The position numbers were made by a program, and so were the translations under genes. A DNA stretch of 64,000 nt from CAIUGU01 sp965279735 (lineage in GTDB: Bacteria > Pseudomonadota > Gammaproteobacteria > Steroidobacterales > Steroidobacteraceae): positions 2,666,001 to 2,730,000 of the forward strand of contig OZ257260.1 of assembly GCA_965279735.1 (NCBI GenBank), written 5' to 3'. The notes below the pieces were generated by a model. It saw only the letters and a list, made by a program, of their open reading frames with translations. It made no database searches and had not been told where the DNA came from. Below, piece by piece: positions 53,259-62,295 of this stretch; position 1 is the first letter of the stretch, and every line of letters starts with the position of its first letter.

Positions 53259-55667
53259 TTACTCGAAGCTGAACTTCATCGAGAGACCGAACTCGAGCGG
53301 CCGGCCGATCGTGCCGTTGTCGATCTGCAGCAGCGGGCTCATGAAGCCGCCCGTCGTGTAGATCTCGTCCGTCAGGTTGGTGCCGAACAGGGCCGCTTCC
53401 CAGTTGCCGGCAGCAGGCTTGTAGACAACACGTGCATTGAGGAGACCGTAGGCATCCTGTTCCCATTTCTTGCCGGTATAGGTCGTGCTCTGGTCGCCGG
53501 GAACGTAGCTGCGCATGTAGCCGCTGGTGTAGTTGTAGTCGAGCCGGAAGGTCAGGTCGCTGCCGCCCGCCATGCCGAAGGTGTACTGACCACCTGCTGC
53601 ATACTGCAGTTCAGGCGCCTGGCCGAATTTCGCATCGAGAGTGATATCCGAAGCGGTCGGATCAAGCTCCGTGTACTTCGTATCGAGCAGGCCGACGTCG
53701 AGGTTGAACCGGAACGCCTGCGATGGAGCGTAGATGAAGCTCAGCTCCACACCCTTCGCTTCGGCCGAAGCGGCGTTCTGCGTGAGGAAGGTGGGCAGCA
53801 CGAGACCGGTGAACGGATTGCGTACCGTACCCTGCAGCTGAATGTCGCTCCATTCTGTGAAGAACACAGTTGCGTTCACCCGCAGGCGGCCATCGAGCCA
53901 GTCGGAACGCATGCCGAGCTCGTAGTTGTCGATCGATTCCGGATCGAACTCGAAGTCGTAGAAAATCGCGTTGCCAGCGAGGTCGTTGAGGTTCACCCGC
54001 GAAATGCCGCCGCCGTTGTAGCCCTGCGCGTAGCTCAGGTAAGCCATCACGTCGGGCGTGAACTTCTGCGTGAGCGAGAGACGATAGGTGTCCTTTTCGA
54101 AGTCATACCGCCGCGGATTGGTCTTGGCGGAATGCTCGAGATAGTTGTCGCCATCGAGCCGGCCCGGAACCATTGAACGAGGTGTGATGCCTGCAGTCCG
54201 GGTCAGGTTCCAGTTCCAGGTGGACTGGTCGTGGTAACGGCCACCGATGGTGCCGGACAGCGTATCCGTGAACGCGAACGTCAGCTCCCCGAACACTGCA
54301 GCGCCCGATTCACGCGATGAAGTCAGCGTGTCGCTCGAAGGCGGATTCAGGCCGCAGGGAGCGTAGCCGCTCGCAGGACCCGGCCACGACGTGCAGTAAG
54401 GTGAAGGTGCAACCTGTGTCGCATAGTTCAGGCGGCCATCGACGAAGTCCCAGTACGCCCAGCGCATGAAGCGGGACTGCTGTTCCGTCTGCCAGCCGTA
54501 CAGGCCGGCCACCCACTTGATGCGGCCATGGTCGCCGGAGAACTGGAACTCCTGCGAAATGGTCTGCTGCTTGGCTACAGTGCCCTGGGAGAAGAAGTCG
54601 ATGTCGGCATTGTCGAAGTTCGCGTAGAACCAGGAATCCTGGCCCGTGTAGTTGGTCAGCGAGTACATGGAGAACGTGTCATTGATCTGCCAGTCGACAC
54701 GCGCGGTCAACGAGCCCACATCGATGTCGATGCCGGGACCTTCGTTGTAGTTGTTCATCGTCTGCCAGTCACCGACGCGACCGCCGGGGTAGCCCGCTGC
54801 GTAGCCCTGGGCGTTGTAGGGAATACCGGCGACTTCATAGATCTGGTGAGTGGGCACCCAGAAGCCGAGTGCGGGATCGATGCCGGGGGCACCCGGATCG
54901 ATGATGTTGAGTGTGTAGTTGGCCTGCGTGCCCTTCTGGATGTTCTTGTCACCGGTGACGCGGATGCTGAAGGCATCGCTCGGCTTCCAGAGGAAATCGG
55001 CGCGGGCGCCGGTGTTTTCGGTGTCGCCGTAGGAGCGATCGATGAGGAGGCTGTCCACGAAGCCGGCCCGCTTGTCATGCGACACAGAGAGTTTGGTCAG
55101 GAAAGTGTCGCTGACCGGGAGGTCCGCATGGAGTGCCACATCAAAGCGGTCGTAGTTGCCGACTGTTGCACTGGCCCGGATGCCGAACGTGTCGGCAGGA
55201 CCCTTGGTCGTGAGGCGAATAGCGCCGCCCGTCGAATCTCGGCCGTATAACGTGCCCTGCGGGCCCCGCAGCACTTCCACGCTCTGCAGCTCGAGAACGC
55301 TGCGGGTCGAGAGACCGAGGTTGCTCTGCTGCCAGATGCCGTCGACGAAGAAGCCGGCGCGCGGAATGCCGCGCATGGAGAAGTTCGCAGCAACAGCACC
55401 GCTGGGGCCGGCGCTGACGAACACGTTTGGCGTCGCAGCGACGACGTCCTCGACACTTTCCATACCGCGGACTTCCATTTCCTCGCCGCCGAGGGCCTGG
55501 ATGGACATCGGGACGTCCTGCACGTTCTCCTCACGCCGCCGGGCGCTCACGAGGATTTCTTCGATGCCCGAGGCTACTGTCTGCTCCTGGGCTACAGCGT
55601 ATCCCGCGGGAAGACCCAAGGCTGTAATGGCCGCGGGGATGACAAAAAAGCTGCGATGCCGATTCAT
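53259..55667 (-). CDS. TonB-dependent receptor
   Basis: 802 residues. A signal peptide (IPAAITALGLPAGYAVA) is followed by a TonB-box-like IEEILVSARRRE, a plug domain (QALGGEEMEV, VAATPNVFVSAGP, VEVLRGPQGTLYGRDSTGG) and a 22-strand barrel ending with Phe-x-Phe-Glu (LSMKFSFE). It takes up a large or scarce compound across the outer membrane. It lies downstream of the GMC oxidoreductase and upstream of the hydrolase on one strand. Confidence 0.93.
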   Translation of the reverse strand: MNRHRSFFVIPAAITALGLPAGYAVAQEQTVASGIEEILVSARRREENVQDVPMSIQALGGEEMEVRGMESVEDVVAATPNVFVSAGPSGAVAANFSMRGIPRAGFFVDGIWQQSNLGLSTRSVLELQSVEVLRGPQGTLYGRDSTGGAIRLTTKGPADTFGIRASATVGNYDRFDVALHADLPVSDTFLTKLSVSHDKRAGFVDSLLIDRSYGDTENTGARADFLWKPSDAFSIRVTGDKNIQKGTQANYTLNIIDPGAPGIDPALGFWVPTHQIYEVAGIPYNAQGYAAGYPGGRVGDWQTMNNYNEGPGIDIDVGSLTARVDWQINDTFSMYSLTNYTGQDSWFYANFDNADIDFFSQGTVAKQQTISQEFQFSGDHGRIKWVAGLYGWQTEQQSRFMRWAYWDFVDGRLNYATQVAPSPYCTSWPGPASGYAPCGLNPPSSDTLTSSRESGAAVFGELTFAFTDTLSGTIGGRYHDQSTWNWNLTRTAGITPRSMVPGRLDGDNYLEHSAKTNPRRYDFEKDTYRLSLTQKFTPDVMAYLSYAQGYNGGGISRVNLNDLAGNAIFYDFEFDPESIDNYELGMRSDWLDGRLRVNATVFFTEWSDIQLQGTVRNPFTGLVLPTFLTQNAASAEAKGVELSFIYAPSQAFRFNLDVGLLDTKYTELDPTASDITLDAKFGQAPELQYAAGGQYTFGMAGGSDLTFRLDYNYTSGYMRSYVPGDQSTTYTGKKWEQDAYGLLNARVVYKPAAGNWEAALFGTNLTDEIYTTGGFMSPLLQIDNGTIGRPLEFGLSMKFSFE

Positions 55668-55801
55668 GATTCAAGTCTCCCAAAAAATGTTGTCGATGGT
55701 GCTGCTGACCGGTGTCCCCCACCCTTCAGCGGCGTCCTTCAAAAACGAAAACCTTTCTTTATTTACGTCGGCGTCGTCCACGTTGTGCCGACCAATGAAA
55801 A

Positions 55802-57379
55802 TCATGCCGTGATGCTTGCCCAGTTGGCCGCCAGGAACTTCGCCGACTTCATGGCCATGGCCTTGGCAGTAAACGTCGAGTTGACCGACGAACTGGTCGG
55901 GAACACGCCCGGCCCGCCGACGAACAGGTTCTTCACGTCGTGGCTCTGCGCCTCGCCGTTGAGAACGGACTGCTTCGGATCCTTGCCCATGATCGTGCCG
56001 CCCATGATGTGCTGGCCGGCCTGCGGTCCATGCCACGCCTCTTTCGCACCGGCAGCCTTGAAGATCTCGACGCCTTCCGACGCTGCCGTCTCCCAGAGCT
56101 TCTTGCCATCCGGACTCGTCGTGTAGATAGACTTGGCCAGCGGCATGCCGAACTTGTCCTTTTCCGTGGAGAGGGCAATACGGTTGTCGCGCAGCGGCTC
56201 GTCTTCGCAGACACCGACCATCGAGCCCATGTGACGTGCGCCGTCCTGCATGAACTGGTGGAGTTCCGCGCCGAAGATATCGGGACGCGACATGGCAACG
56301 CCCAGCAGGTCGTTCGGCTTCAGGATCAGGCCGATTTCCCACTGACGGCTGCCGAAGGCGCCGTTCGGATCGCCCTTCTTGTTGAAGGTGTCCTGGCACA
56401 ACAACTGGCCACCGGTTGCACCGATGTAGTTCTGCATCTCCTCATTGAACATGCCGTAGATGGACACGGCGGGATGCACCATCAGGTAGCGACCCACGAG
56501 ATCACTGCTGTTGCCGAGCCCTTTCGGATGACGGTTGGTACCGGAGTTCAGGAGGATGCGCGGGTTTTCCGCACTGAAAGCCGTCAGCACGACAGCCTTG
56601 GCGGGTTGCACGACTTTCTCGCCCGACGCGGTGTAGTACTCCACGCCAGTCGCCTTCTTGCCCGTGCGATCGGTGAGCACGCGCGACACATGCGAGTTGC
56701 CCTGGTAACGCGCACCGGCCGCATCGGCACGGGGCTTGTAGACAACGAGAGGATTCGCGAGCGCGCCGATCGGGCAGCCGGCATCGCACCAGCCGTCCCA
56801 GATGCAGGGGCGGCGGCCGTTATAAGGCTGCGAAAGGATCGCCATCGGAATCGGCGCCGTCTTCATGCCCTTCGCGGCGAAGCCCTTGGCCAGAACCTGG
56901 CCGTGATTCGAGACGACTACCGGAGGCAACGGATACGGATCGCCCGCAGGCCGCCAGATTTCCTGGGCAGCATCGCCGGAGATGCCTACATCCTTCTGCA
57001 CCTGATCGTAGTACGGACGCAGCGCGGAATATTCGAACGGCCAGTCAAGCCCACGACCGAACAGCGTCTTTTCCTTGAAATCTTCCTCGTGATAGCGAGG
57101 CCAGACAGCGTAGTGGTGCATCGATGCACCGCCGAAGCCATGCCCGGCGTTGAAGTTGAACCAGATGCTGTCCTTGCCTTCATCGGCGACATGCATCGAG
57201 CCCCACTTGAGGCGACGCGCCCAGATCTGCGAGCTGTACAGATCCTCGAGCTTCCGCTCCCTCCCTCGATCGAGCACGAGCACGCTTTTGCCAGCCTCGG
57301 CGAGTACCGCGGCATACACGATGCCGGCGGCTCCGAAACCCACGATGACGACATCGACTTCTTCAGGCGCGTTAGCCAT
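55802..57379 (-). CDS. GMC-family FAD oxidoreductase
   Basis: 525 residues. The FAD Rossmann motif VVIVGFGAAGIVYAAVLAEAG is at the N-terminus with VLDRG closing it; GMC signatures include GHGFGGASMHH and the C-terminal FVGGPGVFPTSSSVNST with the second-site Asn/Ser. It oxidises an alcohol or sugar; substrate unknown. No signal peptide was seen, so export would rely on its Tat-exported partner encoded just upstream (8 bp overlap). Confidence 0.92.
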   Translation of the reverse strand: MANAPEEVDVVIVGFGAAGIVYAAVLAEAGKSVLVLDRGRERKLEDLYSSQIWARRLKWGSMHVADEGKDSIWFNFNAGHGFGGASMHHYAVWPRYHEEDFKEKTLFGRGLDWPFEYSALRPYYDQVQKDVGISGDAAQEIWRPAGDPYPLPPVVVSNHGQVLAKGFAAKGMKTAPIPMAILSQPYNGRRPCIWDGWCDAGCPIGALANPLVVYKPRADAAGARYQGNSHVSRVLTDRTGKKATGVEYYTASGEKVVQPAKAVVLTAFSAENPRILLNSGTNRHPKGLGNSSDLVGRYLMVHPAVSIYGMFNEEMQNYIGATGGQLLCQDTFNKKGDPNGAFGSRQWEIGLILKPNDLLGVAMSRPDIFGAELHQFMQDGARHMGSMVGVCEDEPLRDNRIALSTEKDKFGMPLAKSIYTTSPDGKKLWETAASEGVEIFKAAGAKEAWHGPQAGQHIMGGTIMGKDPKQSVLNGEAQSHDVKNLFVGGPGVFPTSSSVNSTFTAKAMAMKSAKFLAANWASITA

Positions 57380-57941
57380 TCCAACCCTCCGGCGGCAGGA
57401 TGTGTTCCATGTAGGGAACGTTGAGTTTCTTGAAACCTTCAGGCGTGCCGTAGACGACGTCTACCGCATCCGAACGCAGGAACATGTAGAACAGGCCGAG
57501 CGGGAACCCGCCGACGATGCCCGGGATCTGCGCGATCCCCTTCACGAAGTCGGTCGATTCGGCGGGCGTCAGGGCGGTCAGCGCCTTGTTGAAGCGCTGC
57601 TGCGCCACGCCGTCCGCAACCTTGAGGCCGGCGTCGTAGAAGTTCTTGTACGGCGGCTTGATCTGAAAGTACTTCGCGAGCAGCAGGCACTGGTCGGGAT
57701 CGGCACCGAGCTGGTGATCGATGAACTGCACGACGCCGGCAGCGACCGCACCTGGAACAATGGTTTCGCACAGCGCTTCCAGTGCCGCCACCTGCGATGC
57801 GTCCAGATTCGTTATCGGTATGCCCTGCGCCTTTGCTTCCTCCGGTGTCAGCAGCATCGACACACCGCCGACCGAGAAAGCGAGCGAGAGCACAGAGCCC
57901 TTCAGCGCCCTCTCTACAAACATTCTTCTGGTGAAGGTCAT
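57372..57941 (-). CDS. Gluconate 2-dehydrogenase subunit 3-like Tat-exported protein
   Basis: 189 residues. The N-terminus FTRRMFVERALKGSVLSLAF is a Tat signal (twin Arg). The mature part (ALEALCETIVPGAVAAGV, FIDHQLG) matches the small subunit family that pairs with GMC oxidoreductases and escorts them across the membrane. The ATG at 57941 is supported by a gaggag ribosome binding site. Its stop overlaps the GMC start by 8 bp. Confidence 0.87.
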   Translation of the reverse strand: MTFTRRMFVERALKGSVLSLAFSVGGVSMLLTPEEAKAQGIPITNLDASQVAALEALCETIVPGAVAAGVVQFIDHQLGADPDQCLLLAKYFQIKPPYKNFYDAGLKVADGVAQQRFNKALTALTPAESTDFVKGIAQIPGIVGGFPLGLFYMFLRSDAVDVVYGTPEGFKKLNVPYMEHILPPEGWNG

Positions 57942-58319
57942 TATCGAACTCCTCGTGCGTTGAGCAATTTGTACGCCTTGCCGTGTTTCTCTCCTATCCG
58001 GAAGGCGCAGCGAATATCCCGGTGCTGCACATTTCGCTACACGCAATTTTGTTTCACTGCGATTTGATTCATTGCGACACGGCGCTGTGCGAAAACGGAT
58101 TCCCGCGAGTGGTCAAATAGTGACCATGCAGGGAAACGCGCCTTCGAGATGCAGCGAAAAACCAGGAGACGGCGATGAGTGAGCCGCAGCCGCAAGGCAG
58201 GAAATATGCTGCGCTCGAGTGCGGCGCCAGTAGCGCCAGTAGCAGAAGAATCGTTGGCGAAACCAGTACTGTTTCGACATCAACTTGCGCGACGCAGAGA
58301 ATCGCGCGCCGCTCTTCGG
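57942..58319. promoter_or_regulatory. 378-bp intergenic region with a perfect TGGTCA-N5-TGACCA dyad
   Basis: No gene was recognised here. It should carry the promoter of the leftward operon beginning at 57941. A perfect 17-bp dyad TGGTCAAATAGTGACCA lies at 58110-58126, 169 bp upstream of that start; its form recalls GntR/FadR-type operators, though no regulator gene is in the window. The first 80 bp above the start are AT-richer than the surroundings. Confidence 0.5.
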
Positions 58320-58718
58320 TCAATCAACTTTGAATCCCGTACGCGGATCGAGGACCTTGCCATCGGCGCGCACGGCTTTTACCCACAAGGCAGCAGGACG
58401 TCCGTCATGCATCTTGTTGCCCGTGATGGTGAGCTTCGTGCCCGGAGCGAGATCGCTCTTGCGGATTCCGGCGCGCGTGAGCGTGCTCGGACCTTCGGCT
58501 TCGAAGCCCCAGGTCGTGACCTTTCCATCCTTGTCCGTCACGTCCACCAGCAGCCACGAATGCGGATTCGTGTACTGGAATTCCTTCACCGTGCCTTCAA
58601 AAGTCGTGATATTGGCGAGGTCGAACATCGAAGCGGAGTGATGCGCGAAGCCTGTGCCTGCCGCGAACAAAGCCACTGTCGCCAGCACGCCTTTTGCGAA
58701 ATGGATTCGTGAACTCAT
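58320..58718 (-). CDS. DUF6152 family exported protein (second copy)
   Basis: 132 residues: signal peptide (GVLATVALFAAGTGFA), then mature HHSASMFD. Conserved motifs include YTNPHSWLLVDVTDKDGK and LAPGTKLTITGNK, matching the copy at 49845-50240. Both mature forms would start with His-His. It is translationally coupled to the secreted protein gene upstream (4 bp overlap). Confidence 0.85.
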   Translation of the reverse strand: MSSRIHFAKGVLATVALFAAGTGFAHHSASMFDLANITTFEGTVKEFQYTNPHSWLLVDVTDKDGKVTTWGFEAEGPSTLTRAGIRKSDLAPGTKLTITGNKMHDGRPAALWVKAVRADGKVLDPRTGFKVD

Positions 58719-59692
58719 TTGGCAGGTGCTCCCTTGTCGTCCTCGGTCGTGAAAGTGAAATCACGGAACTGGGATCCACCGTCCGGGGTTTCATACACCT
58801 CGTTGTTGGGATTGCCCTTGCAGCTCCAGTGACGGATGCGGATCTCGTTGTTCGTATTGGTCAACTTGATGTACCGCTGCGTCGTGTACCAGGGCTCGCG
58901 AAGCGCGGGTGGATCGTAGACCCACACATCCGCCTCAAGCGTGCGTTCATCCACCTGTCGCCAGATCTCGACCGTCTCGACCTGTTCCGAGTAGTCGCCC
59001 TGTGCCCGTTCATACATATGGGCGGACAACTGGTTCGTATGGACGAAAAGCCGGCCACCGGACCAGAAGCCGATGGAATCGCCGTTCTCGAGCGGATACC
59101 TGTCTGCCTCCGGGATGTGATCGCGACCGTCGGTGTAGATGCGGCGGACACTGTTGAAAGCCTCGGCAATCATCGTGGTCTGGTTCGGCGTCACGATGTG
59201 CTCACGCAGGAACGGCAGCGTGAGCCAGCGCGGATGTCCGGGCGACTCGCACTGGCTCAGGGGATCGTATTCGATGCCCTTCGCGAGGTTGGCCACGTAC
59301 TTGTCGAGGCGTGCCTGGTATTCGGGAGTCCATTTCGCGGTGGGTTTGCCGCCGGGCGCGTCGAGGTCGTAGAAAATCCCTCCTTCCAGCGGCCGCGTGT
59401 AGACACCGCCCCAGTCCGGGACTTCGCTCTTCGCAAGCGGGGCACCCCCTTTTTCCTGGATTTTCAGCGCCTGGTACAGATCCCACGCCGTCTTGTACTT
59501 GAGGCCGAGTGCAGTCATTTCAGCCCGGTGGGCCGCAGTGGGCGCTGTCGCCGCAACGACTGATGCAGGCGCGTCCGCTGCATGAGCCCGCAGTGCGAAC
59601 GCCGCCATGGCAAACAACAAGACGGAAAGCGCCGCGAGAGTGATTGCACCCACCCGCTCGTTCCGGACCAGACCCTGCGCTTTGCGACTCAT
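58715..59692 (-). CDS. Exported protein of unknown function paired with DUF6152
   Basis: 325 residues with an N-terminal hydrophobic signal segment (ITLAALSVLLFAMAAFALRAHA). Motifs include PDWGGVYTRP, SIGFWSGGRLFVHTNQL and VEIWRQVDERTLEADVWVYDP. The WxGxxLxVxT-type strand suggests kinship with the secreted proteins at 49045 and 51260, though the rest is divergent. The ATG at 59692 is chosen for its aggag ribosome binding site 7 bp upstream. The DUF6152 start overlaps its stop (ATGA). Confidence 0.78.
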   Translation of the reverse strand: MSRKAQGLVRNERVGAITLAALSVLLFAMAAFALRAHAADAPASVVAATAPTAAHRAEMTALGLKYKTAWDLYQALKIQEKGGAPLAKSEVPDWGGVYTRPLEGGIFYDLDAPGGKPTAKWTPEYQARLDKYVANLAKGIEYDPLSQCESPGHPRWLTLPFLREHIVTPNQTTMIAEAFNSVRRIYTDGRDHIPEADRYPLENGDSIGFWSGGRLFVHTNQLSAHMYERAQGDYSEQVETVEIWRQVDERTLEADVWVYDPPALREPWYTTQRYIKLTNTNNEIRIRHWSCKGNPNNEVYETPDGGSQFRDFTFTTEDDKGAPAK

Positions 59693-60015
59693 TGACCGGC
59701 TCCTCGAATGGCCCAATTGGGTTGAGTCGAGTACACCGCAGTCATCCCGAGCGCGACTATCCCGAAAGTGCAGATCGCATCCCGATGACGCATCTTCGTT
59801 TCATCCGCATTCGGGGAAACACCCAAAACGCCTTGATGCGGTGCACGCCAAGACAGCAAAAGCTCCATATCGGCGCAAAAGCCGCTTTCCGGCCGCGCCC
59901 GACAGCCCGGCCGATCCCTTCAATATTTGATTGTTGACATCTGAAGTATTACCCGAAACAATCGGCCGCGTGAAACAGTCGGCAGATAGCGGGCAATGAT
60001 CGAGGGAGTACGCAG
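59693..60015. promoter_or_regulatory. Divergent promoter region with a putative sigma-70 promoter and operator-like dyad
   Basis: No gene was recognised in these 323 bp. For the rightward catabolic operon, TTGACA at 59934-59939 and AACAAT at 59957-59962 have 17-bp spacing. An inverted repeat GATTGTT (59929-59935) / AACAATC (59957-59963) covers both hexamers, and CAAT-N5-ATTG (59921-59933) overlaps it, so a repressor could bind here. The promoter for the leftward genes was not found. Confidence 0.45.
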
Positions 60016-62295
60016 GTGAAGAGAATTGTCTGCCTGGGGGGCGGTCCCGCCGGGCTGTATTCCGCGATTCTGCTGAAGAAGGCGCTGCCGCAGGCGTCGA
60101 TCGAGATTTTCGAGCGCAACAAGCCGGATGACACGTTCGGCTGGGGCGTGGTGTTCTCGGACAACACCATGGGCAATTTCCGCATTGCCGACGAGAAATC
60201 CCACGCCGCCATCCAGAGCGACTTCCATCACTGGGACGATATCGCGGTGCATTTCCGTGGCCAGGAATTCCTGAGTGGCGGGCACGGCTTCTGCGGCATC
60301 GCCCGCAAACGGCTCCTCGGTCTTCTGCAGGAGCGCGCCGCTGAACTCGGCGTCACGCAGCACTTCGAGCAGCCTTTCGAAGACGAAACACAGTTCGCCG
60401 ATGCCGACCTCGTCATCGCCGCGGACGGCGCCAACAGCCTGATCCGCAAGCGACATGCGGAAGTCTTCCAGCCCGACATCGATGTGCGGCGCTGCCGCTA
60501 CATCTGGCTCGGCACGACGCAGAAATTCCCGGCGTTCACGTTCGCCTTCGAGCAGACAGAACATGGCTGGTTCCAGATCCACGCGTACCAGTTCAGCAAC
60601 GACCTCTCGACGATGATCGTCGAAACACGTGAGGAAACCTGGGCAGCACACGGCCTCGACCAGTTCTCGACCGAACAGTCGATCGCGTTCTGCGAAAAAC
60701 TGTTCGCGAAAAACCTTGATGGACATCGGCTGCAGAGCAATGCGCGCCACCTGCGCGGCTCGGCCTGGCTCAAGTTCCCGCGCGTCCTCTGCGAGCGCTG
60801 GCACCACGGCAAGATCGTGCTGATCGGCGATGCTGCCCATACCGCGCATTACTCGATCGGTTCGGGCACCAAGCTCGCGATGGAAGATGCCATCGCGCTG
60901 ACCCACCATGTCGTGGGCGCCACGGACGTGTCGGCCGGCTTGACCGCGTACAAGGAAGAACGCCAGATCGAAGTGTTGAAACTGCAGAGCGCGGCGCGCA
61001 ACCGCATGGAGTGGTTCGAGAATATTGCGCGCTATGCCACCCTGCCACCCCGCCAGTTTGCATACAGCCTGCTGACCGGCAGCCAGCGCATCGGCCACGA
61101 GAACCTCAAGAGCCGCGATCCCGCTTTCGTTGCTGGTTACGAGCAGTGGCTGGCAGAGGAATCCGGCGCAGGCAGCGAGGCGCGTCCCCCGATGTTCCTG
61201 CCATTCAAGCTTGGGCAGATGACTTTGAACAATCGCGTGGCCGTCGCGCCGATGCTGCAATACATGGCGCAGGAGGGCATGCCCAACGACTGGCATCTCA
61301 TGCACTACGGCAGCCGCGCAATGGGCGGTGCCGGGCTTGTCATCAGCGAGATGGTCGCAGTGTCGCCGGAGTCACGGGTCACTCCGGGTTGCACCGGAAT
61401 CTGGACTGAAGCGCAAGCAGCTGCCTGGACAAAAGTGCTGTCCCTCGTCCACGCGAATTCGCCCGCGAAAATGTGTCTGCAGCTCGGCCATGCAGGACGC
61501 AAAGCATCTACGCAACTTGGCTCGGGCCAGCTGTTTCATCCCTTGGCGACAGGCAACTGGAAGATCGAGGCGCCTTCCGCCCTCCCCTACATCCCGGGCG
61601 TGAGCCAGGTTCCCGTCGCGATGACGGCTGCCGACATGCAACGCGTGACGGATGAATTCGTCCATGCGGCCCGTCATGGTGACAGCGCCGGCTTCGACAT
61701 GCTCGAACTGCAGCTCGGTCACGGCTATCTGCTCGGCAGCTTCATTTCGCCACTGACGAACCTGCGCGATGACGAATATGGAGGCTCCCTCGAAGGCCGT
61801 CTGAAGTTTCCGCTCGCCGTGCTCGATGCCGTGCGCAGTGTCTGGCCGCAGGAAAAGCCGTTCGGTGTGCGCATTTCCGCGTCCGACTGGGCGCCGGGAG
61901 GCCTGGACGAGACGGATCTGCTCGCGATGGCCCGCATCTTCAAGGATCGAGGGCTGGACTTCATCGACGTATCGAGCGCCGAAACCGTCTCCGGCGACAA
62001 ACCCCGTTATGGCCGCATGTGGCAGACCCCGTTTGCCGACATGATCCGCAACGAAGTCGGTATCCCCGTGATTGCCGTCGGCAACATCTACACGGCGGAC
62101 CACGTGAATTCGATCGTGGCCGCCGGCCGCGCTGACCTATGCGCACTCGGCCGCCCGCACCTGTCCTCGCCGGCATGGACCCTTGAAGCGGCTGCTGCGC
62201 AAGGATTCAAGCCGCAGTGGTGGCCGGAAGCTTATCTGGCCGGCAAGGACCAGCTCGAACGCACCCGGGTGCAATCGCAGGAGAAAACGCCTTGA
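60016..62295 (+). CDS. Bifunctional aromatic acyl-CoA monooxygenase/oxidoreductase (salicylyl-CoA 5-hydroxylase or 2-aminobenzoyl-CoA monooxygenase/reductase type)
   Basis: 759 residues in two halves. Residues 1-375 are an FAD aromatic hydroxylase: CLGGGPAGLYSAI near the start, the second FAD motif IGDAAHTAHYSIGSG, and DLVIAADGANS. Residues about 390-745 are an Old Yellow Enzyme domain: FKLGQMTLNNRVAVAPMLQY, LQLGHAGRKAS, HGYLLGSFISPLTN. This fusion is known for salicylyl-CoA 5-hydroxylase (product gentisyl-CoA) and 2-aminobenzoyl-CoA monooxygenase/reductase. The next thioesterase and gentisate dioxygenase favour the former. It starts from GTG at 60016 with a gaggga site. Confidence 0.88.
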   Translation: MKRIVCLGGGPAGLYSAILLKKALPQASIEIFERNKPDDTFGWGVVFSDNTMGNFRIADEKSHAAIQSDFHHWDDIAVHFRGQEFLSGGHGFCGIARKRLLGLLQERAAELGVTQHFEQPFEDETQFADADLVIAADGANSLIRKRHAEVFQPDIDVRRCRYIWLGTTQKFPAFTFAFEQTEHGWFQIHAYQFSNDLSTMIVETREETWAAHGLDQFSTEQSIAFCEKLFAKNLDGHRLQSNARHLRGSAWLKFPRVLCERWHHGKIVLIGDAAHTAHYSIGSGTKLAMEDAIALTHHVVGATDVSAGLTAYKEERQIEVLKLQSAARNRMEWFENIARYATLPPRQFAYSLLTGSQRIGHENLKSRDPAFVAGYEQWLAEESGAGSEARPPMFLPFKLGQMTLNNRVAVAPMLQYMAQEGMPNDWHLMHYGSRAMGGAGLVISEMVAVSPESRVTPGCTGIWTEAQAAAWTKVLSLVHANSPAKMCLQLGHAGRKASTQLGSGQLFHPLATGNWKIEAPSALPYIPGVSQVPVAMTAADMQRVTDEFVHAARHGDSAGFDMLELQLGHGYLLGSFISPLTNLRDDEYGGSLEGRLKFPLAVLDAVRSVWPQEKPFGVRISASDWAPGGLDETDLLAMARIFKDRGLDFIDVSSAETVSGDKPRYGRMWQTPFADMIRNEVGIPVIAVGNIYTADHVNSIVAAGRADLCALGRPHLSSPAWTLEAAAAQGFKPQWWPEAYLAGKDQLERTRVQSQEKTP

